Assembly: GCA_038526915.1 (NCBI GenBank)
Contig: JBCBGF010000001.1
Location: forward strand, 620,001 to 684,000
From: JBCBGF01 sp038526915
GTDB taxonomy: Bacteria > Pseudomonadota > Alphaproteobacteria > Rhodobacterales > Rhodobacteraceae
Direction of reading: 5' to 3'
Length of the DNA: 64,000 bases
In this document: piece by piece, positions 18,263-26,298 of the stretch
Position numbering within the stretch: position 1 is the first letter of the stretch
Layout: each line of letters starts with the position of its first letter
Made by a program: the position numbers and the translations under genes
Notes under the pieces: generated by a model
Seen by the model: only the letters and a program-made list of their open reading frames with translations
Database searches by the model: none
Told to the model about the DNA's origin: nothing

Positions 18263-19369
18263 ATGACCACGCCCACACTTTTGATCCTTGCGGGCGATGG
18301 TATCGGGCCCGAGGTCATGGCCGAAGTGCGCAAGATCATCGACTGGTTCGGGGCCAAGCGGAACCTGCCGTTCGAGGTGTCAGAAGATCTCGTGGGCGGG
18401 GCTGCCTATGACGCGCATGGCACGCCTTTGACGGATGCGACCATGGCCGCCGCGCAAGAGGTGGATGCGGTTTTGCTGGGGGCTGTGGGCGGCCCGAAAT
18501 ACGACGATCTGGATTTTAGTGTGAAGCCTGAGCGGGGGTTGTTGCGCCTGCGCAAGGAGATGGACCTCTATTCCAACCTGCGCCCGGCGCAGTGCTTTGA
18601 CGCGCTGGCCGATTTCTCATCCCTGAAGAAAGACGTGGTGGCCGGGCTCGACATCATGATCGTGCGCGAACTGACTTCGGGCGTATACTTCGGTGAACCG
18701 CGCGGCATTCACAAGGAAGGCAACGAACGCGTCGGCATCAACACCCAACGCTACACCGAAAGCGAGATCGCGCGGGTGGCGCGGTCGGCGTTTGAGCTGG
18801 CGCGGCGGCGGTCGAACAAGGTGTGTTCGATGGAAAAGGCCAATGTGATGGAGTCGGGCATCCTGTGGCGCGACGTCGTGCAAGAGATCCACGATGCAGA
18901 ATACCCCGATGTCGAGCTGAGCCATATGTACGCCGATGCGGGCGCGATGCAGCTGACCCGCTGGCCCAAACAGTTTGATGTGATCGTGACGGATAACCTG
19001 TTTGGAGATCTTCTGTCCGATCTGGCCGCGATGCTGACGGGGTCTTTAGGGATGCTGCCGTCGGCCTCGCTGGGTGCGCCGATGGGCAATGGCCGGCCCA
19101 AAGCGCTCTATGAGCCCGTCCACGGCTCGGCCCCCGATATCGCGGGGCAGGGCAAGGCGAACCCGATTGCCTGCATCCTGAGCTTTGCCATGGCGCTGCG
19201 CTATTCCTTCGATCAGGGGGAGGAGGCCGCGCGGCTGGAAGCAGCGGTGGAGATCGTGCTGGCCGATGGCCTGCGCACGGCGGATCTGCTGGGCGCCGAG
19301 GGTGAGGCCTTTGTCAGCACGTCCGAGATGGGTGATGCGATTGTCGGGGCGTTGGAGGCATCGCTCTAA
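18263..19369 (+). CDS. leuB: 3-isopropylmalate dehydrogenase
   Basis: NAD-dependent oxidative decarboxylase of leucine synthesis, 368 residues, the typical length. It opens LLILAGDGIGPEVMAEVRKI and carries the cofactor and substrate motifs RELTSGVYFGEPRG, VCSMEKANVMES, the metal-binding ITDNLFGDLLSDLAAM-like stretch (VTDNLFGDLLSDLAA) and EPVHGSAPDIAGQGKANP. The ATG at 18263 follows AAGGA. It lies 4.1 kb downstream of leuD, with a LysR gene directly upstream, so it is not in one tight operon with leuCD. Confidence 0.98.
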   Translation: MTTPTLLILAGDGIGPEVMAEVRKIIDWFGAKRNLPFEVSEDLVGGAAYDAHGTPLTDATMAAAQEVDAVLLGAVGGPKYDDLDFSVKPERGLLRLRKEMDLYSNLRPAQCFDALADFSSLKKDVVAGLDIMIVRELTSGVYFGEPRGIHKEGNERVGINTQRYTESEIARVARSAFELARRRSNKVCSMEKANVMESGILWRDVVQEIHDAEYPDVELSHMYADAGAMQLTRWPKQFDVIVTDNLFGDLLSDLAAMLTGSLGMLPSASLGAPMGNGRPKALYEPVHGSAPDIAGQGKANPIACILSFAMALRYSFDQGEEAARLEAAVEIVLADGLRTADLLGAEGEAFVSTSEMGDAIVGALEASL

Positions 19370-19515
19370 CGAGTGACCAAGTGCGGCGGGGCGGGTGCGG
19401 TCCGGGGGGATCGCGCCCTCCCTTGCGCCAGCGAGATATCGGGTTTGCACAATTTGCCCTTGCCGCGCCGGACAAAGCCCGGTTTGGGTTGTCGGATCAA
19501 AGCGTGATCTGACCC

Positions 19516-20523
19516 ATGACCGAAACCGGAAAATCCAGTGCCAAAGGCGCGCTGTTGGGCCTGACGGCCTTTGCGTTGTTCGCGACCCATGATGTGGTCG
19601 TGAAAACGCTGGGCGGCAGCTATGCCACCTTTCAGATCATCTTCTTCAGCGTGCTGCTGTCCTTTCCCCTCGTCGTTCTGATGCTGATGCGCGACGGGAC
19701 CAATGCCACCTTGATCCCGCGCCATCCGTGGTGGACGGCCTTGCGCACCGCCGCCGCGATCATCACCGGCAGCGCGGCGTTTTATGCCTTTTCCGTCCTG
19801 CCGCTGGCGCAGACCTATGCGATCCTCTTTGCCGCGCCCTTGATGATCACCGTCCTGTCGATCCCGATCCTGGGCGAGAAGGTGGGCATCCATCGGTGGG
19901 GGGCGGTTGTCGTGGGCCTGATCGGCGTTCTGGTTGTCCTGCGTCCCGGGGCCGAACCCTTGGGGCTTGGCCACCTTGCCGCGCTTGTGGCGGCAATCAG
20001 TGGCGCGCTCGCCTCGACCATCGTGCGCAAGATCGGCCGGGACGAACGCAGCGCGGTTTTGCTGCTTTACCCGATGATGGCGAACTTTATCCTGATGGCG
20101 ATGCTTTTGCCGTTTGTCTATCGACCGATGCCGATCGAGCATCTGGGTTTGGTGGGCGTGATGGCGACGCTGGCCTTCGCCGCGGGTCTTCTGCTGATTG
20201 CCGCCTACAAGGCCGCGGATGCCGCCGTCGTCGCCCCGATGCAGTATTCCCAGATCATCTGGGCCGCGATCTTCGGGCTTTTGTTCTTTGACGAGTTTCC
20301 GGATCTGATGACCGGTGTCGGGGCGGCGATTGTCATGGCCAGTGGTCTCTATATCGTCCTGCGTGAGGCCTTTGGCGGCAAGTCCACCAACACCCCTGTT
20401 CTTCAGTCTCGCAGCCGCCCGGAGACCGCCACGTCACCCCGCACCCTGCGCGGCGTTCCGGGGCGGGGATCGGGCCGGTTCCACGTGCCCAAGCCCCTTG
20501 CCAAAACCGATCGGACGGAGTAG
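19516..20523 (+). CDS. DMT-superfamily (EamA) transporter
   Basis: A 335-residue inner-membrane protein with ten predicted helices arranged as two EamA halves (about residues 8-140 and 150-290). Typical features are a small-residue-rich first helix (GLTAFALFATHDVVVK) and the YAILFAAPLMITVLSIPILGEKV segment near the end of the first half. The second half repeats the pattern with FGLLFFDEFPDL. A hydrophilic tail of about 45 residues, rich in Arg, Pro and Ser, follows the last helix. DMT carriers export metabolites or amino acids; the substrate is unknown. The gene stands alone and ends 15 bp before tRNA-Pro. Confidence 0.9.
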   Translation: MTETGKSSAKGALLGLTAFALFATHDVVVKTLGGSYATFQIIFFSVLLSFPLVVLMLMRDGTNATLIPRHPWWTALRTAAAIITGSAAFYAFSVLPLAQTYAILFAAPLMITVLSIPILGEKVGIHRWGAVVVGLIGVLVVLRPGAEPLGLGHLAALVAAISGALASTIVRKIGRDERSAVLLLYPMMANFILMAMLLPFVYRPMPIEHLGLVGVMATLAFAAGLLLIAAYKAADAAVVAPMQYSQIIWAAIFGLLFFDEFPDLMTGVGAAIVMASGLYIVLREAFGGKSTNTPVLQSRSRPETATSPRTLRGVPGRGSGRFHVPKPLAKTDRTE

Positions 20524-20538
20524 CCCACCCGCCACGGT

Positions 20539-20615
20539 CGGAGTGTAGCTCAGCCTGGTAGAGCACTGTCTTCGGGAGGCAGGGGTCGTGAGTTCGAATC
20601 TCGCCACTCCGACCA
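20539..20615 (+). tRNA. tRNA-Pro (CGG anticodon)
   Basis: A 77-nt cloverleaf can be folded by hand. The acceptor stem is CGGAGTG / CACTCCG, the D-arm GCTC...GAGC, the anticodon stem CTGTC / GGCAG around TTCGGGA with anticodon CGG, and the T-arm GTGAG-TTCGAAT-CTCGC. The 3' ACCA is encoded. It sits between the DMT transporter and a convergent lyase gene. I see no integrase or repeated 3' end nearby, so no sign that it serves as an attachment site. Confidence 0.97.
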
Positions 20616-20681
20616 AATACTACGTATTCCGATATACCTGTGCATTCACGTCGCGGTCCTTTCAGGGAAACGGCGCGCTGG

Positions 20682-21485
20682 TCACTCAATCGGATTCTCT
20701 CCCGTATAGCGCCAGCGATAGGCCGGTGGCGTCGGGCCTTTGTTGCGCCCGCCCTGCTGCATCTGTTCCCAAGCATGGGCGATGATCCCTACCGAGCGCG
20801 ACAGACAGAAGAGCCCGCGCGCCAGCGGCGGGGCAAAGCCCAGTTCGGCATAGATCACCGCCGTCGCGCCGTCGATGTTCATGGGCACGGGTTTGCCGTT
20901 ACGTGTGTTCAGAACGGTTTGGAGGGATCGGCCGACTTGCGCGAAGCGGCCCTTGACCGTGCCTTCCTCTGCTGCCGCGTCCACCAACGCCAACAGGCGC
21001 GGCGCACGCGGGTCTTCGGGTTTGTGGAAGCGATGCCCAAAGCCGGGGATGAAGGGATCGCGCTCGTCCTGCCAGCGGTCGATCATGAGGGCTGTGGCAT
21101 CGGCCAGGGGCGCGCCGGCCCGGTGCGCTTCGTCGATCCAGTGGTAGAGTTCAACGGCCTGTTCGCCCGCCCCGCCATGGATGTCGCCCAGCATGTTCAC
21201 GGCGGAGCCGAGCGCGTTGTTGAGGCTCGCGCCGCAGGTGACGGCCATGCGGGCCGCGGCGATGGAGGGGGCCTGGGGGCCGTGGTCGACGGCGGCGACA
21301 AGGGCGTGTTCCAAAAGGCGCGCTTCGCCGGGGCCGGGGATCGATCCCCGGGTCATCAGCCAGATCATCTCGGCAAAGCTAAGCTTGCCGATGAGGTCTT
21401 CGATGGCATGGCCGCGCAGGCGGATCTGGCCGGGGGCCATGTCGATGATCGCGGTCGTCCACCAGTCGGTCACATCGCGTGTCAT
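20682..21485 (-). CDS. Citrate-synthase-fold lyase, citryl-CoA lyase-like
   Basis: A 267-residue protein, much shorter than citrate synthase (about 430) and matching the stand-alone citryl-CoA lyase size. Catalytic residues map by eye to His103 (DIHGGA), His151 (PGFGHRFH) and Asp205 (NIDGATA), the same trio as in citrate synthase, so it should be active in condensing or cleaving a CoA thioester. It overlaps the CoA transferase gene by 4 bp, so the two are co-translated. A likely scheme is that the transferase makes a 3-hydroxyacid-CoA and this enzyme splits it to acetyl-CoA and a keto acid. The actual acid (citrate, citramalate or another) is not known. Confidence 0.85.
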   Translation of the reverse strand: MTRDVTDWWTTAIIDMAPGQIRLRGHAIEDLIGKLSFAEMIWLMTRGSIPGPGEARLLEHALVAAVDHGPQAPSIAAARMAVTCGASLNNALGSAVNMLGDIHGGAGEQAVELYHWIDEAHRAGAPLADATALMIDRWQDERDPFIPGFGHRFHKPEDPRAPRLLALVDAAAEEGTVKGRFAQVGRSLQTVLNTRNGKPVPMNIDGATAVIYAELGFAPPLARGLFCLSRSVGIIAHAWEQMQQGGRNKGPTPPAYRWRYTGENPIE

Positions 21486-22678
21486 ATCGCCCCCTTTTCG
21501 CGCAGATCGGCCAGATCCGCAGGTGTCAGACCCAACGCGCCCCAGATATCGTCGTTGTCCTGTCCCAACTCGGGCGGGGGCGTCGCCACATGTGGGGCCG
21601 CGCCATCGAGATGGATGCCTGTCGTGGCAATCGCGATGTCACGCCCCACACCGGGGACATCGGCGTATTCGGCCAGAAAGCCGCGATCGGCAACCTGGGG
21701 CATGGTCAACACCTCTGGCACGGTCAGCACCGCCCCGGCGGGAACACCGATGCGGTTCAGCTCTTGCGCCCAGGTCCTAGCCTGACGGGTGCGCAGGACC
21801 ATCTCAAGTTCGGCCTTGAGGGCCAGGCGGTTGCGCTTGCGGTCCTCGCGTGTGGCGTAGGCTGGGTCATCGCGCAGGGCGGCAAGGCCCAGGTGATCGG
21901 TCAGCAGGATCCACTGTTCGTCTTTGTTTGCGGCGATGTTGACCAGACCATCTTGCGCCTCAAACGCGCCAGAGGGGGCCGAGGTTGGGTTTTCATTGCC
22001 CCCCGGCACCGGGTCCACCCCGGCGATCAAGTGGTTCGATATGGCCCATCCCATCGTCGATAGGACCGAGGCCAGCATCGAGACGTCGATGAATGTCCCG
22101 CGCGGGCGGGCGTTGAGGGCGGCCGAGATCGCGAAGGCCGCTGTGAGTCCGCCCACAGTGTCAGCAATTGGAAAGCCAACCCGCAAAGGTGCGGTCTCTT
22201 GCGTGCCAGTGATCGACATCGCGCCTGAGGCCCCTTGGATAATCTGATCGTAAGCCGGGCGGTGTACCCAAGGCCCGTCCTGGCCAAAGCCCGAGATCGC
22301 GCAGTAGATCAGGTCGGGCTTGTGCGTTTTGAGAACGTCATAGCCCACCTCCAGCCGGTCCATCACGCCGGGCCGGAAGTTTTCGACCACCACATCCGCT
22401 GTTTCGACCAGCCGTAGGAACAGGGCTTTGCCCTCGGGATGCTTGAGGTTGACCGTTACCGATTGCTTTCCGGCATTCTGCGCGAGGAAAGAGACCCCCA
22501 TGCCCACGGCGTTCAGCTCTGGATCTGCCCCAAGCTGGCGGGCCAGGTCGCCGCGACCGGCTGCCTCGACCTTGATCACCTCTGCGCCCAGATGTGCGAG
22601 TTGATGGCAGGCATAGGGGCCTGCGAGGACGTTGGTGAGATCAAGCACGCGCGTGCCGGATAGGGGGCCGGACGTCAT
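21482..22678 (-). CDS. CaiB/BaiF family (class III) CoA transferase
   Basis: A 398-residue class III CoA transferase. The family start GTRVLDLTNVLAGPYACHQLAHLGAEVIKVE is clear, followed by VENFRPGVMDRL and the GFGQDGPWVHRPAYDQIIQ region, which carries the catalytic Asp of the family. These enzymes move CoA between carboxylic acids such as succinyl-CoA and a hydroxyacid. The ATG at 22678 matches the usual N-terminus; a longer start at 22714 is possible. It is the first gene of a two-gene operon with the citryl-CoA lyase-like gene. Confidence 0.92.
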   Translation of the reverse strand: MTSGPLSGTRVLDLTNVLAGPYACHQLAHLGAEVIKVEAAGRGDLARQLGADPELNAVGMGVSFLAQNAGKQSVTVNLKHPEGKALFLRLVETADVVVENFRPGVMDRLEVGYDVLKTHKPDLIYCAISGFGQDGPWVHRPAYDQIIQGASGAMSITGTQETAPLRVGFPIADTVGGLTAAFAISAALNARPRGTFIDVSMLASVLSTMGWAISNHLIAGVDPVPGGNENPTSAPSGAFEAQDGLVNIAANKDEQWILLTDHLGLAALRDDPAYATREDRKRNRLALKAELEMVLRTRQARTWAQELNRIGVPAGAVLTVPEVLTMPQVADRGFLAEYADVPGVGRDIAIATTGIHLDGAAPHVATPPPELGQDNDDIWGALGLTPADLADLREKGAI

Positions 22679-22755
22679 TGTGCGGAAACGGGCGGTATCA
22701 TGCCCGCAAGTCAAATCAGGATTTGGGGGTCTTCGTCAAACAGGCAATGGGCCTG

Positions 22756-22998
22756 TCAGGTGGTTACTGGGGGCTGCTTGGCGATGACGCGTTCGCTGCG
22801 ATCGAACATCGTGTCGAGGTAGTCGCTGGACAATTTTGGCAGTGGCCGCTTGATCGATCGATCGCGCTGCTGGGCCGTCTCGGTCGCTGCAGAAGTCTTC
22901 ACAACAGAGATCCGCTTGAGCAGATTGATAGCTTCGAGTTGTCCCATGGCAGCACCGTTTGCGAGCGTTGTCTTCGTCCCCGAAACACTTTGTGCCAC
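22756..22998 (-). CDS. Small hypothetical protein (doubtful)
   Basis: An 80-residue open frame with GTG start, rich in Ser, Thr, Ala and charged residues, without cysteines or a membrane segment. The middle part MGQLEAINLLKRISVVK looks helical and amphipathic, and the C-terminal part contains SSDYLDTMFDRSERVIAKQ. No family is recognised. Codon use is acceptable for this genome, and a leftward promoter could lie in the AT-rich patch near 23085. No good ribosome site precedes the GTG; an internal ATG at about residue 18 is an alternative start. A plus-strand frame overlaps it but looks like a shadow. Confidence 0.35.
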   Translation of the reverse strand: MAQSVSGTKTTLANGAAMGQLEAINLLKRISVVKTSAATETAQQRDRSIKRPLPKLSSDYLDTMFDRSERVIAKQPPVTT

Positions 22999-23035
22999 AT
23001 TGCGTTCTTGTTTCGGCGATCACTTCGGAAATGCT

Positions 23036-23056
23036 GCGTTTCCGGTTTGGAAACGC
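23036..23056. promoter_or_regulatory. Perfect inverted repeat upstream of the small hypothetical gene
   Basis: GCGTTTCC and GGAAACGC form a perfect 8-bp inverted repeat with a 5-base loop. It lies 38-58 bp upstream of the GTG of the small leftward gene, between it and an AT-rich promoter-like patch. It could be an operator or a 5' leader hairpin. No U-run follows on either strand, so it is not a terminator. Confidence 0.4.
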
Positions 23057-23299
23057 GGGAAATCGACGACGTTGCCGAGTTAAAACATATATAAAACAGC
23101 AACTTATGGCGTATCGAGCTCATCGATTTCTGTTGACTAAAATATCACACACCCACCTACGAGCCCAGTTTCGTGCGCATTCACTGTCTCGAACCGAGGC
23201 CAAAGTGACCGGAATCGTCGGGTTTTGGTCTTCACCGCGCACCAATGATGTCAGGCTTGGGGCGGGGCTGGCCGGGGCGCTGCGCGGCGGGACGCAGGC

Positions 23300-23389
23300 T
23301 GGCGGAGAGACAGGGATTCGAACCCTGGGACCGCTCTCACGGTCAACGGTTTTCAAGACCGCCGCATTCGACCACTCTGCCACCTCTCC
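23300..23389 (-). tRNA. tRNA-Ser (TGA anticodon)
   Basis: A 90-nt class II tRNA on the minus strand. The acceptor GGAGAGG pairs with TCTCTCC (one G-U). The anticodon loop CTTGAAA carries TGA, a long variable arm follows (TTGACCGTGAGAGCGGT), and the T-arm is CAGGG-TTCGAAT-CCCTG. The discriminator is G and the CCA is encoded. The long variable arm and G discriminator confirm the serine identity. Confidence 0.97.
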
Positions 23390-23601
23390 GGCCTGGCGCG
23401 TGATTAGCGAAAAACCACGCGTGATGTAAAGCGCCCCTGAATTTGCCGCAAACGCGCTCTGGCACCGTCCGACACTTCCCTTGTGCGGCCCATCAGGCTA
23501 AGGTTCCGTCAACCGGCGGCCTTCTAAATGCACGCCGGAAGAGCAGATTGGCTGACAACCGGATGAAACGCGCGGGCAACGGCGCGAGTATGAGGCGAGG
23601 C

Positions 23602-24492
23602 ATGGCAAGAGCGTTCACTGCAAAAACGGCGGTGCTGGCGGCAGTTTTGGCGTTGGCAGGGTGCGAAGAGATGGGGATGGGATCATGGCTGTCCGCCCCC
23701 GAAGGTGAACCGCAAGAGGGCGGGATCGCCGCTTCGGCCGAAGGCGTCGAACGCGATGTCGAGATGCCGGATGTGTTCAACGCAAACGACACCGGTCTTT
23801 GGGACGGGCGTCCATCGCTGGGCGGTGTGTGGGTTGCGCATCCCGATGTGGCCGATCCCGAACGCGTCATCATCCGCAACCAGGCCAACGGGCAATCGGT
23901 GATCGGCGCGTTGTTCCGACGGGAACGCGACAATCCCGGACCGTTGATCCAGGTCAGTTCAGATGCGGCCGACGCGCTGGGCATGCTGGCGGGCCAGCCG
24001 GCTGAGTTGAACGTCGTGGCCCTGCGCCGTGAAGAGATCCCCGTGGGTCCGATCGCTGCAGATTCAGCAGAACCCACAGACGCGGGGGCGGGCGAGACGG
24101 CGATTGCCGCCACCCCGCTTGAACCGATCACGACCACATCGCTGGATGGCGGGCCGGCGGAACCGGCCTTGGGCAGCAGCCTACCGCCCGGACCTGCGCC
24201 TGCAGCAGGCACCACTGTGGCGGCCGCACCCGCGGCAGCACCGGCGGCCACCAGCACACTCGACAAACCCTTCATCCAGATCGGCATCTTTTCGGTCGAA
24301 GACAACGCGCGCAACACCGCAACCAGCCTTCGCAACATCGGGATCATCCCGACGGTGCTGGAACAGGAAAGCCAGGGCAAAGCGTTCTGGCGGGTGATCG
24401 TCGGCCCGTCCTTTTCGCGCGATGATCAGCGCGTGATCCTGGGCCAGGTGCGCGAGCTTGGCTTTGACGATGCCTATTACGTGACGAACTAA
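23602..24492 (+). CDS. SPOR-domain lipoprotein
   Basis: An envelope protein with a lipoprotein signal (about residues 5-21, lipobox LALAGC). A middle region (about 55-140) resembles the fold-like stretch seen next to SPOR domains (RVIIRNQANGQSVIGALF). A long Ala/Pro/Thr linker follows, then a C-terminal SPOR domain (about 220-296) starting KPFIQIGIFSVEDNARNTA and ending DDAYYVTN. SPOR domains bind denuded septal peptidoglycan, so a role in cell division or wall remodelling is likely. The ATG at 23602 follows GAGGCGAGG and places the signal correctly; open frame extends up to 23443. It is the first gene of a run ending at 29019, directly before a D-Ala-D-Ala carboxypeptidase. Confidence 0.88.
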   Translation: MARAFTAKTAVLAAVLALAGCEEMGMGSWLSAPEGEPQEGGIAASAEGVERDVEMPDVFNANDTGLWDGRPSLGGVWVAHPDVADPERVIIRNQANGQSVIGALFRRERDNPGPLIQVSSDAADALGMLAGQPAELNVVALRREEIPVGPIAADSAEPTDAGAGETAIAATPLEPITTTSLDGGPAEPALGSSLPPGPAPAAGTTVAAAPAAAPAATSTLDKPFIQIGIFSVEDNARNTATSLRNIGIIPTVLEQESQGKAFWRVIVGPSFSRDDQRVILGQVRELGFDDAYYVTN

Positions 24493-24511
24493 CAGCCGAG
24501 GAGACTTGGAG

Positions 24512-25675
24512 ATGAGACGCGTGACACGGCTTTTGGCCATCATCTGCACGGCGGCTGCCCTGGCCTTGCCTGCGCGGGCCGAGTTCGAGACGCGGGCCAC
24601 CGCCGCCTATATCTACGACGTGACGACCGACACCGTTCTGTTGGAAAAACAGGCCGATGTGCCCCTGCCACCGGCGTCGATGTCCAAGCTGATGACGCTT
24701 TACATGCTGTTCGAGGCGTTGCGGGATGGCCGGGTCACGCTTGAGACGGAATTCCAGGTGTCGACCAAGGCCAAGAACATGGGCGGGTCCACCATGTTTC
24801 TGGATGAAACCGACCGGCCCACCGTGGAACAGCTGATCAAGGGCATTGTCGTTCAGTCGGGCAATGACGCTTGCGTTGTAGTGGCCGAAGGGTTGGCGGG
24901 GTCGGAAGATGCCTTTGCGCGTCTGATGAACGATCGCGCGCGTGACCTGGGGATGACGGGGTCGACCTTTGTCAACTCGACCGGCTGGCCCAACCCCAAC
25001 CACCGGATGACGATGGAGGATCTTGGCCTGTTGGCAACGCGCCTGATCCAGGACTTCCCCGAATACTACGGCTATTTCGCGATGACGGAGTACGACTTTG
25101 ACGGTCGCTCGCCCGCGAACCGGTTCAACCGCAACCCGATCCTCAGCCTTGGGATCGGCGGTGACGGGCTCAAGACCGGGCATACGCAAGAGGCGGGGTT
25201 TGGCCTTGTCGGGTCGGCGGTGCAGGGCAACCGCCGGGTGGTGTTCGTGGTCACGGGGCTGGATAGCCGTGCGGCGCGGGCACAGGAATCCGAACGCGTC
25301 GTCTCCTGGGCCTTCCGCCAGTTTGTCGAACGCGATGTGATGGCCGGTGGCACAGTTGTGACCGATGCCGACGTCTGGATGGGCGATCACACGCAGATCA
25401 GCCTTGTCACGGGTGAGGATGTCTCGCTTCTGATGCCCGCCACCAGTGCTGAGCCTGAGGGCGCGCGCGTCGAATATCGTGGCCCGCTTGAGGCACCGAT
25501 TGCAGCAGGCCAGCAAGTGGCCGAACTGGTGATCCCGCGCGAGGGGTTGGAAGACGCGCGCGTGCCACTGGTTTCGGACCGCGATGTGGCGCGGGGTGGG
25601 TTCTTGCCGCGCGTGCGCACAGCGGCGGTCGTGCTGCTGCGCCAGGCCATCGATCAGGCGCAACAGTACCGCTGA
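24512..25675 (+). CDS. D-alanyl-D-alanine carboxypeptidase (DacC/PBP5-like)
   Basis: A 387-residue serine peptidase (S11) that trims the terminal D-Ala of peptidoglycan side chains in the periplasm. It has a signal peptide (residues 1-23, ending ARA), the SxxK motif SMSK at 56-59, SGN (VVQSGNDAC) and KTG (DGLKTGHTQ). A C-terminal PBP5-like domain from about residue 270 ends in an amphipathic helix (AVVLLRQAIDQAQQ) that would hold it to the membrane. The ATG at 24512 follows GAGGAGA; a TTG two codons earlier is unlikely. Its TGA overlaps the tmk ATG. Confidence 0.96.
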   Translation: MRRVTRLLAIICTAAALALPARAEFETRATAAYIYDVTTDTVLLEKQADVPLPPASMSKLMTLYMLFEALRDGRVTLETEFQVSTKAKNMGGSTMFLDETDRPTVEQLIKGIVVQSGNDACVVVAEGLAGSEDAFARLMNDRARDLGMTGSTFVNSTGWPNPNHRMTMEDLGLLATRLIQDFPEYYGYFAMTEYDFDGRSPANRFNRNPILSLGIGGDGLKTGHTQEAGFGLVGSAVQGNRRVVFVVTGLDSRAARAQESERVVSWAFRQFVERDVMAGGTVVTDADVWMGDHTQISLVTGEDVSLLMPATSAEPEGARVEYRGPLEAPIAAGQQVAELVIPREGLEDARVPLVSDRDVARGGFLPRVRTAAVVLLRQAIDQAQQYR

Positions 25676-26298
25676 TGCCCAAGGGCCTGTTCGTGACGTT
25701 CGAGGGAATCGACGGGTCCGGCAAATCCACGCAATCGCGGCTACTGGCCGATCACCTGTCATCCCAGGGGGTCAGAGCGGTTCTGACCCGCGAACCCGGC
25801 GGATCGGACGGGGCCGAGGAAATCCGGCGATTGCTGGTTGAAGGTGATCCCGAACGCTGGTCGCCCGAGACCGAGATCCTGCTGTTCACGGCGGCCCGGC
25901 GCGATCACCTGGAAAAGAAGATCGCCCCGGCTTTGGAGGCGGGGCAGGTTGTGATCTGCGACCGGTTCGCCGATTCCACCCGGGTTTATCAGGGCGCGAC
26001 GCGGGGTGATTTGCGCGGCTTGGTCGACAGTTTGCACAGCCTGATGATCGGGCGCGAGCCTGACCTGACGCTGTTGATCGACATGGATCCCGAGCAGGCG
26101 CTGGCCCGGGGGCTGGCACGCCGGTCGGGCGAAGACCGGTTCGAAGAGTTCGGCGCAGATTTCCAAGTGCGCTTGCGCGACGGATTTCTGGCACTTGCAC
26201 GGGACAATCCCGACCGCGTCCGTATAATCGACGGTATGCGAGACCAAGACACCATAGCCGCTGAGATCGCCGCCATTTTGGATGCCGCCCTGGCATGA
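25675..26298 (+). CDS. tmk: Thymidylate kinase
   Basis: Phosphorylates dTMP to dTDP with ATP. The 207-residue length is normal. The P-loop is FEGIDGSGKSTQ (residues 8-19), the substrate-binding DRFADSTRVYQG follows near 95, and ARRSGEDRFE lies in the LID region. It overlaps the previous stop by one base and the next start by four, so it is translationally coupled on both sides. The tmk-holB order is standard in alphaproteobacteria. Confidence 0.97.
   Translation: MPKGLFVTFEGIDGSGKSTQSRLLADHLSSQGVRAVLTREPGGSDGAEEIRRLLVEGDPERWSPETEILLFTAARRDHLEKKIAPALEAGQVVICDRFADSTRVYQGATRGDLRGLVDSLHSLMIGREPDLTLLIDMDPEQALARGLARRSGEDRFEEFGADFQVRLRDGFLALARDNPDRVRIIDGMRDQDTIAAEIAAILDAALA

Larger units (their letters stand above)
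22679..23299. other. Low-information stretch between CoA transferase and tRNA-Ser
   Basis: About 620 bp of lower GC and weaker coding signal than the surroundings. It holds the doubtful small gene at 22756-22998, a perfect inverted repeat at 23036-23056, and an AT-rich spot around 23080-23100 that could be a promoter reading leftward. Between 23100 and 23299 I see no gene. There are no transposase or phage remnants that I can recognise. Confidence 0.5.

Noticed and set aside
20539..20681. tRNA-Pro as an integration site for a mobile element
   Set aside because: No integrase gene, no second copy of the tRNA 3' end in the following kilobases, and the next genes look metabolic.
22678..23094. 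138-residue plus-strand frame in the gap after the CoA transferase
   Set aside because: No recognisable domain, no ribosome site, and composition like a shadow; the minus-strand 80-residue frame is the better candidate.
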